64,000 bases of DNA from Adiantum capillus-veneris (Eukaryota; Streptophyta; Polypodiopsida; Polypodiales; Pteridaceae), in assembly GCA_014529385.2 (NCBI GenBank), contig CM043969.1, positions 34,114,446 to 34,178,445 of the forward strand, read 5' to 3'. Shown piece after piece: positions 56,560 through 64,000 of the stretch. Position 1 is the stretch's first letter. Every line of letters starts with the position of its first letter. The notes beneath the pieces were generated by a model. It did no database searches, was not told where the DNA came from, and was given only the letters and a program-made list of their open reading frames with translations. Made by a program: the position numbers and the translations under genes.

Positions 56560-58720
56560 TTGTGGATTTAAGTTTAAAATTTTCTTAGATAATGAGTGGA
56601 AAAAGAAATTAAGAGAGGATCTTTTGTATCCCTAACTCTAGTTGGAGTTTATTAACTAAGTCAATTAAGCAGTTCTGTAGGGTATCAAAAGCTTCCGGAC
56701 TGAATAGAGGCAAGGGAATATGATTTAGTCCTTTGTTAAGTAAAGGTCAATCGAATTTCAAAATCATCGCAATATCTAGATTTGAAGTACAGACATGAGA
56801 TCCAAACTCTTCGAATAGAGAGGTAAATTTAGTAAAATTATGGCAATGTAAAGTAGGAACAGTGTGTTGTCTTAAAAATTTTGTCTTGTAAAACTAGTTT
56901 TCAGTGGTTCTATGTACTTCCATCCAATCGACAAAATTAGGCAAAGAAGTATTACCAAAATGTTGATGAAAAATTTCAAGAAAAATAGATTTCGGTGGGT
57001 ATAATTCCAAAAAAAAATTCACAAAAAGGCAATGAACAACAATTTGATTCCCATCCTCCTTCTTACTAAATAGGATCTTTCTTTCATCTAGATTGGTAGC
57101 TACCTAAAATAACTACAATCACATATCAAGAAGATGTTTTACGGGTAGATTTTTGGCCCTCCCTTTACCAAAGCTAGAGCTTGAAGTAATAGAGGGGGTT
57201 AAAAATGATGTAAGAGAGCTAGGAGTGTCAGTTCGAGAAATAGAATTTTTGAGAGAAGGGGTTGTTTCTTCCTCCATGTTGGGTTTAGGCAAGCTAAGTA
57301 AATTTTTCCTTAAGCTAAAGTTAATCTTCATTAAGCTCCTTGAGGACCTTGAGCATCATGTTGCAGAAGTGTATGAAGGAAATCTTTGCTGAGACTAAGT
57401 TATGTGCTTGTCTCCCAAGCTATGAGCCCATTAAAGACAAGTGAAATGTTGTAGCTTTGTCAGGATAGAAGAGTTCCAAGTGATCTAATTTGTACCAAAA
57501 TGCATGATCAAACCAGATGATACTCAATTCACATGTTTCTTTGTTATCAAGGAATTTATAGGCACATTTAATATATGCCCTATAAATATTCCAAACAGAG
57601 TCAGAGTAATAATTTTCATTTGACTTATAGAAAGCCTTAATACCTTTTGTGTGTCCATAGATTCCAGTACAAGTGGAGCATTTGGAAGGATCTAAAAATT
57701 TCATGTCAAAGGGAGCATTGATTAACTCTCCCTTATCCAAGAATTGATTCCCTTCAAGAATATTTACTCGACATTCATCCATACGGACAATAGGTAAGTT
57801 GACTTTAAAAATCCAAGTAACTAGTTAATGGGAACCAAAAATCCTTTATTGGAAAGGGTCCAAAGTTGATTATCAACATTGGCTAATTCGATTTTGACTT
57901 GTTTTGAAGGGAGAAAGGGAAAACATTTGAAAACTTTGGGTACCATTTTCAGGAGTGTGGACTAACTAAGAGAGCATAAATCCTCTAAAATCTCTTAACA
58001 ACCTCTAGCACTGCAGGATTGCGGCTAAAAATACTACCTCAAATATTGATAGATGGAGTTATAGGTGCAGTAATGAAGGCAGGGTTACGTCCATATACCT
58101 TTTTAGGGAAATTAGTTAACTCTACTCCTGAACAAAACAAAGTGGATACTGATTGGGTGTGACTTCTTTGGAGAAGTGCAGTTTGCTTCAATTCATCATC
58201 CAAAAGTTTGAGTTATTCTTTACAAGACCTGCTAAAATCTTAATACAGTCATTGAAAGAAAAAAGTTGAAGTAGCAAACCTTGAGGATAACACTCAACAT
58301 TAGTAGAATTGATAGCTTAGAGGCAATTGCATCTTCAATACAATGTAAGACATTGACACTTGCTTTAGAGGAAGTAAGTTGAACGAGGAATTCCATCCCA
58401 AGTGCTAAGACATCATTCTAAAAATCAAAAGATCAACTTATTAGAATAGAGAGGTTACAAATATTAGGCCAATTTTTCTTAACAACCTAGGTCTATCTCA
58501 ATTTATAGGGTAAGGAAAGAATCTTTTAAGTTTTTGTTTGTGGCAGTTTGTTCAAGCCAATCTAAGTTTTTCATTAATGGCGTCTAGTTGTTTTGGGTCA
58601 TTAAGGGTCCAAATTTGTGTAGTGTATTTGTCATTGCAAGCTACCTGAGAAACAAGAGAAAAAAGAAGATGGTAATACCTACTTCCTTCATACCGATCAA
58701 TCCAAAGATATTATGGTTGT
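56560..58720 (-). pseudogene. Unrecognised ORF, family copy B, decayed
   Basis: Read right to left, about 58700-57850 is a broken homologue of the 263-codon ORF at 46004-46795. It is followed by a 120-codon open stretch (57782-57420: MDECRVNILEGNQFLDKGEL, CSTCTGIYGHTKGIK, WFDHAFWYKLDHLELFYP), a Ser/Thr-rich stretch (57331-57119), and a further coding-like run to about 56600 (KILFSKKEDGNQIVVHC, NTSLPNFVDWMEVHRTTEN) with several stops. Together they suggest a protein of perhaps 800-900 residues. I recognise no family; the paired Cys in CSTC may bind metal. Confidence 0.5.
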
Positions 58721-60573
58721 GAGTGGGTACCCCTATTAGATCTCTAGGTCATACAACCTAAATTTCTAATAATGAAGTGTTTTTGTCAACCTCTCAATTC
58801 TAACTTGACAAGACAATCAAGAACCTCAAGGCCTATGTGTGTTTTTCACTATTAATTTATATACATTATTCACAACTTAAACCAAAAGATTCAATTTAAG
58901 AGAACTGATATAGGCAAGTACCAATGGTGCACATGTTTTTATATATATGTACATATGAAAATAAATTTTGTGTTTTAGCTACATCTTATCAATAAAAAGA
59001 TATTGTACCTGTAGAAAGTGGGTAATGCATTAATAAAATGGATAGCCTTTGAATCCAAAGATAAAAAAATTCGGATTCCTTAACTCCATCCATCATGCAA
59101 ACAAAAAAATTATCAGCATTTTTCTTTAAGCATGGAATGTAGGTACAAGTCAGACTGGACAGTTGTCATCCATGTCTCTACTATCTTCATATTCATGTTT
59201 ATTAAAAACCCTTGTCTTTTCTTAGCTTTGGGCAAGCTTCCAATACTCTGTTTTGAATAATGATGTGTCTTATATAAGACACATTTGTAAGTTTGTAATT
59301 GTCTTTCTTCTTGATCAATTGCAAAAAAAATTATTGACAATAGTACTAATAGTTAGTGGCTTCATTTGTTTATAACAGCTACTAAGGAATCGAAAAGGAT
59401 TATCCTTAGTTAGCATGTAAGCTATTCGTTATGGTTTGCACATTCCCTTTTTCTCTAATTACAAAGTGTCCAAATAATTCATGTTAATTTTATCTTTGAT
59501 TTATGATGCTACCAAAAATCAAAGAAGATGTTTTACTTAAGGCAAAAATTGCACTGAGAGAAAAATTGACTTACTTCTTTATAGCTAGTTACTTTAGGTA
59601 AGTGAAGATAGAAAAATTGACTTAGTTCTTTACAGCTAGTTTTTTTAGGTCAGTGAAGATATAAACCTTCATGTAAATCTGTTGAAGTCAAGAGTTTACT
59701 TGCAAAAAGGTAAATTGATACACTTTAAAAGTGATTTGTTAAAAATCAACTTGGTATGAGTGTGGAGCCTCCAAATGGGATTCAAACTATATAAAATAGA
59801 ACATAGATTAAAAAATGATAAACCTAATTGGATAATTAACTTGGGAGGCAAATGATGCATTGGCAACATTGGCCGCTAATTGTTCCAACATGTTAGTGTG
59901 CTATTGTACTTGCAAGAAGCCAGTTGGGAACTTGGATCTTCTTTGAATTAGTATGGCATTTATGCTTCATGTAATTATGTACTGTTGTTGTGTTTTTCAA
60001 CTCTTATTGAGCAGCACACGCTATACTTATGGAAAGAGTATTCTTTAACTTCTATCAGCTATCTCACAAAACAAACTAGCCGAATTTATGCGAGCTTAAC
60101 AAAATCCTTCATTGTGTGTGTGTGTGTGTTGGGGGGGGGGGGGGGGGGGGGGAACTCTGTGCAATCAATATTGGCTTTGGGAGGGCTCTATTTTAAGCTT
60201 AGTGTGGCAAAGTTTTCTGGCAATTTGGGTTGCTTATAAAGCAAGAGAAAGTGAGTATAGGTAATTGTATGGAGTTTTCATTGCCATGCAGTGAAATGGC
60301 ATGGCAAAGAATATTATTTTAAAAAAAAAAACTCCAAAGGATGCAATTTAGTGTCTCTAATTTGGACTATCAAAATCTTGTAAAAGAGTCCCTCTTAAAA
60401 CTTTGTAGTAACAATAACTAATGTCATGGTTTTTATGTGATCACGGCAAGAATAGGTATTTTTCCAAAAAAAAGTTACAAATTGTTTTAAACACAAACCA
60501 AGTCACCTCGACGCCTTGATAAAAAGGCGTGAAGTTTAAAAAATGAAATTTTCATGGATAAAACCAATTGTGT

Positions 60574-60664
<91 letters not shown>

Positions 60665-60778
60665 GGAGTTAGGTTGATGGAGTTTATTTTGCATTATCAG
60701 AGCTTCCTTGGCTAGCTTAGGCCTAGAGATGACGACATGATAGCCGAAGTGAACATGAAAGTTAGCACGATAGCAAAA
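58721..60778. other. Intergenic DNA with homopolymer and dinucleotide tracts
   Basis: No ORF worth calling. Contains a (TG)n tract at about 60113-60129 running into 22 consecutive G (60131-60152), then (GT)n at about 60569-60613 and (GA)n at about 60617-60660. Confidence 0.5.
60131..60152 (+). repeat. 22-base poly-G run
   Basis: Twenty-two G in a row after a (TG)n tract. Such a run can form G-quadruplexes and is also a common place for length error in sequencing. Confidence 0.85.
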
Positions 60779-60839
60779 CACTACAAGAGGCTATTCATAT
60801 TAGCGACGCTCACACAGCGACGTTCAAAAAAAAAAATTC

Positions 60840-60901
60840 CCGGCGTCGCTATGAGCGTCGCAAATTTACAAATAAATTTGCGACGCTCATAGCGACGCCG
60901 G
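60840..60901. repeat. Perfect 29-bp inverted repeat in the CACTA subterminal region
   Basis: Arms 60840-60868 and 60873-60901 are exact reverse complements around a 4-base loop CAAA. The arm contains GGCGTCGCTATGAGCGTCGC. The motif GCGACGCTCA also occurs singly at about 60804. CACTA elements bind their own TNPA-like protein at such subterminal repeats. Confidence 0.9.
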
Positions 60902-60930
60902 TTGGGCTAAAAAAATAACCGAACGTGCCC

Positions 60931-60959
60931 AAAAACTCAGATCTCAGATCTGAGTTTTT
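60931..60959. repeat. Perfect 14-bp inverted repeat
   Basis: AAAAACTCAGATCT (60931-60944), one base C, then its exact reverse complement (60946-60959). It is 29 bases after the larger hairpin. Confidence 0.88.
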
Positions 60960-60986
60960 CGACGCCCTCAAGCAAGGAGCAGGTAA

Positions 60987-60989
<3 letters not shown>

Positions 60990-61032
<43 letters not shown>

Positions 61033-61175
61033 CTTCTCCACACACACACACGAGGAGGAAGGAGAGCCAGGTATGCTCCTTCCCTCTCCTCATTCTCATG
61101 TTCCCTTCCCCTCTTTCTCTCTCCCTCTCTCTCTCTCTCACACACACACACATACACACACACACACATAGTGTT

Positions 61176-61215
<40 letters not shown>

Positions 61216-61450
61216 AACATAAACAAAAACGCACACACACATACATAAACAAAGAATGCACACACACATTGAGAGAGGAAAAGAGAGAGAGAGCATGCAT
61301 AAACAAAAAACGCACGCATTGAGAGAGGAAAAGAGAGAGAGAACATGCATAAACAAAAAACGCATACATTGAGAGAGGAAAAGAGAGAGAAAACATGCAT
61401 ACGATCCAAAAAAACGCACACACATTGAGAGAGAAAGAGAGAGAAACTAA
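60990..61450. repeat. (CT)n, (CA)n and (GA)n tracts and a 50-bp tandem repeat
   Basis: (CT)n at about 60990-61028, (CA)n near 61140-61168, (GA)n near 61179-61211. Then a 50-bp unit starting CATTGAGAGAGGAAAAGAG begins at 61267, 61317 and 61367, with a fourth degenerate start at 61423. The three minus-strand frames and the plus-strand frames of 70-190 codons here are repeat artefacts. Confidence 0.85.
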
Positions 61451-62470
61451 TTTAACGTCGTAGGAAACTAATTAAAATTAAAAGACCTAAAGATCTAGCC
61501 GACGAGGAGTTGAACTCAAGACCTATTATTCAAGAGGGAAATGGCATAATCAATCTATCATACTTGGCATGGGTGATAGAAAGGTTATACCATTTATCTC
61601 TTTTTATTGGCACACACATCCACACACGCGCACACACACAAGAAGAAGAGAGTTATAACGTCGTAGGAAACTATCCTAAAAGACGTTAAAGATTAAGTTA
61701 GATGTAGACTTACGTTAAATTAGATTTAGGTTTATTTAAGTTAAATTAGATTAGATTTAGGTTTATTTTTAACTAGATTTACGTTTATTTATGTTAGATT
61801 TAGATTTACGTTATATTAGATTAGATTTAGGTCTCCATAGACTGCGATGCCTGCATGAAGCGGGTGAAGAAAGCCCTCAATGGAATATAGGGTATTGCTG
61901 CCTTCACTCATGGTGGGCTCCGTCGATCCAAAAGTACTGGTGAAATGTCTTCAGAAGATAGGGAAGAAGGTGGATCTTCAGGGCAGCAAGAGTCACTACA
62001 TCCCCGACACAATGACCATCTAGACAACCTCTAGTCATTCAACAGCAACTTCAAAGTTAGTAACAAGAGCAAGAACGGTCTAAAGGGCCAATTGCTGCCG
62101 TCAGATGTGGATGGAGATGAGGCAACGTCACCGCCGGAAGTTAACTCTCACATCTTTAGTAATGAGAATGCCAACTCTTGCCGAGTTATGTGAAAAATTA
62201 TGTGTTAAATCAGTTTTAAGGTTCTTATAATCCCTGTTAGTTTAGCTCTTTGTTTTTAATATAACATAATTTACGTTAGATTTAGATTTATGTTATATTA
62301 GATTAGACTTAGGTTTATTTAGGTTTACCCCCACACACACACACACACACAAGAAGAAGAGAGTTTTAACGTCGTAGGAAACTATCCCAAAAGACGTTAA
62401 AGATTAGGTTAGATGTAGACTTACGTTAAATTAGATTTAGGTTTATTTTTAGTTAGATTTACGTTTATTT
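61451..62470. repeat. Direct repeats inside the CACTA element
   Basis: A unit of about 110 bp (AAGAAGAAGAGAGTT, AACGTCGTAGGAAACTA, then AAAGACGTTAAAGATTA and TTAGATTTAGGTTTATTT) occurs at about 61638-61745 and 62348-62455. The piece AACGTCGTAGGAAACTA also occurs at 61454. The two long copies bracket the captured HMA fragment. Confidence 0.75.
61831..62010 (+). pseudogene. Captured fragment of a heavy-metal-associated (HMA) domain gene
   Basis: The plus strand reads VSIDCDACMKRVKKALNGI, then a TAG, then after a +1 frame change near 61900 VGSVDPKVLVKCLQKIGKKV and DLQGSK. This is the HMA fold of plant metallochaperones and HIPP proteins: metal-binding C-x2-C (CDAC) after strand 1, helix KRVKKALNGI, and VDPKVLVKCLQKIGKK as last strand and helix. 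Part of the middle strands is missing and the fragment has a stop, so it cannot make a full domain. GC-rich codons contrast with the AT-rich surroundings. Sequence to about 62200 may be more of the captured gene. Confidence 0.75.
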
Positions 62471-62784
62471 AGATTTACGCTTATTTACATTAGATCGAGT
62501 CCACGCAAGAATTACTTACGGTTTAGGGTTTAGAGATAGACGAACAGTGAAAAGATCTACTGTGAAAAGATGTTAAGATGCTGTGAAGTGCTACAGCTAG
62601 AGAAGAGGCAAAGGGGTTTTGTCCACTACATGCAGTATCATGTAGACGTGGGTGTGTAGATTTCTTGTACCCACAAATATAGGTATTGACCAATAAAGAC
62701 GAGATTATAACCCGGTGGTTCTGATCTCCGTGCACCTCTAGACCGAGGTGTGCGGGAATTGGACATGACTAGAGAATGTGAGGT

Positions 62785-62786
<2 letters not shown>

Positions 62787-62842
<56 letters not shown>
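62787..62842. repeat. (GA)n microsatellite upstream of the transposase
   Basis: About 28 GA units, 65 bases before the transposase ATG. Long polypurine leaders are frequent in plant 5' untranslated regions. Confidence 0.92.
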
Positions 62843-62844
<2 letters not shown>

Positions 62845-62906
62845 GACGAAGAATGCCAATAGAATATTAAATTTGTTGTCCAGGTTATAAGATTTTTATC
62901 CTCATT

Positions 62907-64000
62907 ATGAGTAGTGACGAGGATGTGGGACCGTCGACCAACCGAAACACCTATCTCTCAACGAGGGTCTTATGTCCTTGTAATCAATGGAAGCATGCTG
63001 TGCGATGGAAAAGACGTGTTTCTTTGCAGCACGTTCACGAATTTGGCGAGTTCGATCCATCTATTATAGATCGACTTGTTGCCAATTATAACTCGTCGGA
63101 CTCTGACGCTAGCCAACAAGCAGCAATCCTGCAACCCAATAGACGTGTTCGTAGGCGCTTTGGTCAAGCAGCATATGTGAGGCCACAAGATGTAGCCTCT
63201 GACAGCTCGGGGGATGATCATGCAGAGCACATTCCCAACGAGGCAATGTTTGAGCCCGAGATTGATGAAATGATCGAGACGATCATGGATTCAGAAAGGC
63301 TTATCTATGATGATATGAAAAGTGAAGCCGATACGCCATTGTATAATGGAGCACGTATGTTTAGATTGAAATCACTCCTGGTTCTTCTCAACATGCAGGC
63401 AAAGTTTGGATGGAGTGACACTAGCGTCACAGCACTTTTCAGGTGATCTATTACAATTAGTTTACTTTAATAAAACTCTAAATGTATAATGATCTGATAG
63501 ATTTTTACACGACTGTATCGTATTTTTATGTTGTGTAGATTGCTTAAAGAGCACATACTACCAGCTGACAATGTGATGCCAGATTCCCGAGATGAAGCAA
63601 GAAAGATTTTGCGAAACTTGGGGATGGATTACAATTCTATCCACACTTGTCCTAATGACTGCATTCTTTTCAGAGGGGAATACATATACATGGAGAAGTG
63701 TCCGAAATGTGATTCCGAAAGATATCGAGTAGATCTCCACGGGACAAAAATTCCACAAAAGGTTTTGCGACATTTTCCTCTGCTTCCTCGCATCAAGCAT
63801 TTCTTCGAATGTAAGTCCATGGCCGCCCTAGCATCATGGCATGAGGAGAATAAATCTTCTGATGGTGTGCTACGAATTCCTGCAGATTGCGCAGCCTGGA
63901 AACATATAGATGGAACATGGTCGGATTTTGCCAGGGAAGCTCGAAATTTGCGCTTAGGCCTGGCTATGGATGGCGTAAATCCATTTGATCAAAGATCAAC
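62907..64000 (+). CDS. CACTA transposase (TNP2 type), exons 1 and 2, 3' end off-window
   Basis: Exon 1 runs 62907-63442 and exon 2 starts at 63539. The 96-base intron has GT at 63443 and AG at 63537-63538, and splicing joins ...TALF-R-LLKEHILP in frame. The N-terminal part has TRVLCPCNQWKHAVRW, a CPC motif as in the transposase-associated domain of this family, then an acidic Ser-rich linker. From the splice on comes the Transposase_21 domain: LPADNVMPDSRDEARKILR, CPNDCILFRGEY, CPKCDSERYR, KVLRHFPLLPRIKHFF and GLAMDGVNPFDQRS. These are hallmark motifs of plant En/Spm transposases. No stop is seen up to the edge, so it may be functional. The first methionine may not be the true start, since a CCAG just upstream could be a splice acceptor. 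Confidence 0.85.
63443..63538 (+). other. Intron in the CACTA transposase
   Basis: Donor CAG|GTGATC and acceptor TTGTGTAG|ATTG. AT-rich with in-frame stops. Removing it restores the conserved FRLLKEHILP reading. Confidence 0.8.

Larger units (their letters stand above)
60779..64000 (+). mobile_element. CACTA (En/Spm) DNA transposon, 5' half
   Basis: Begins CACTACAAGAGG at 60779, the canonical terminus of plant CACTA elements. Subterminal GCGACG-type repeats and large perfect hairpins follow, then microsatellites, a captured host-gene fragment and, from 62907, a TNP2-type transposase reading right. The 3' end is off-window. The three bases before it are AAA, to be compared with the far flank. 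Confidence 0.8.

Noticed and set aside
60849-61425. Several long overlapping ORFs of Ser/Leu, Cys/Val and Arg/Glu repeats
   Set aside because: They are translations of GA, CA and 50-bp tandem repeats. All frames stay open because the repeats lack stop codons.
61740-61830. TTAGATTTAGGTTTATTT repeats as a possible telomere-like array
   Set aside because: The unit is not TTTAGGG and varies; it belongs to the internal direct repeats of the CACTA element.
62521-62535. TTTAGGGTTTAG, resembling plant telomere repeat
   Set aside because: Only about one and a half units, so not an interstitial telomere; at most a telo-box-like motif.

Overview
This window looks like a stretch of nuclear DNA from a seed plant with a large, repeat-rich genome. 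I see no complete ordinary host gene, no tRNA or rRNA gene and no CRISPR array. The plant assignment rests on plant-type Ty1/copia and Ty3/gypsy retrotransposons primed by initiator-Met tRNA, a CACTA (En/Spm) DNA transposon that carries a piece of a plant heavy-metal-associated (HMA) gene, and many GA/CT microsatellites. The exact species cannot be told from the sequence.

Layout. (1) 1-16364, plus strand: the 3' part of a very large Ty3/gypsy element of Tat-like organisation, cut by the left window edge. It has an open gag-pol frame of more than 3100 codons, a 2.7-kb spacer with repeated 24-bp palindromes, a decayed second ORF (12098-15373), a polypurine tract and a 3' LTR. It sits inside the protease gene of (2), a minus-strand gypsy element (16365-about 19953). 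(3) About 19954-24660 and (4) 24983-37830 are two related decayed minus-strand gypsy copies. Copy (4) is split in its LTR by (5), a Ty1/copia array, LTR-internal-LTR-internal-LTR (26937-36998, minus strand), bounded by a perfect 5-bp target duplication. (6) 37.8-46 kb is a patchwork of old fragments: a gypsy 3' end, a copia 3' end, a minus-strand CACTA DUF4216 fragment, a plus-strand gypsy gag/RT and a minus-strand integrase tail. (7) 46.0-58.7 kb holds two copies of an unrecognised minus-strand coding family and its associated repeat, separated by (8), a 4.4-kb deleted minus-strand gypsy element with both LTRs (49294-53719). (9) From 60779 to the right edge is the 5' half of a plus-strand CACTA transposon: terminus, perfect subterminal hairpins, microsatellites, captured HMA fragment and a two-exon transposase.

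How the parts relate. Almost everything is nested mobile DNA, so the order of insertion can be read: element 1 is younger than element 2, the copia array is younger than gypsy 4, and element 8 is younger than the repeat it interrupts. Only element 1 gag-pol and the CACTA transposase exons look intact. The most unusual object is element 1. Its polyprotein carries an exactly phased tandem duplication (126-residue offset) of the integrase HHCC region, a second complete retropepsin-like domain downstream of integrase, and a tail of K-Q-x-W repeats.
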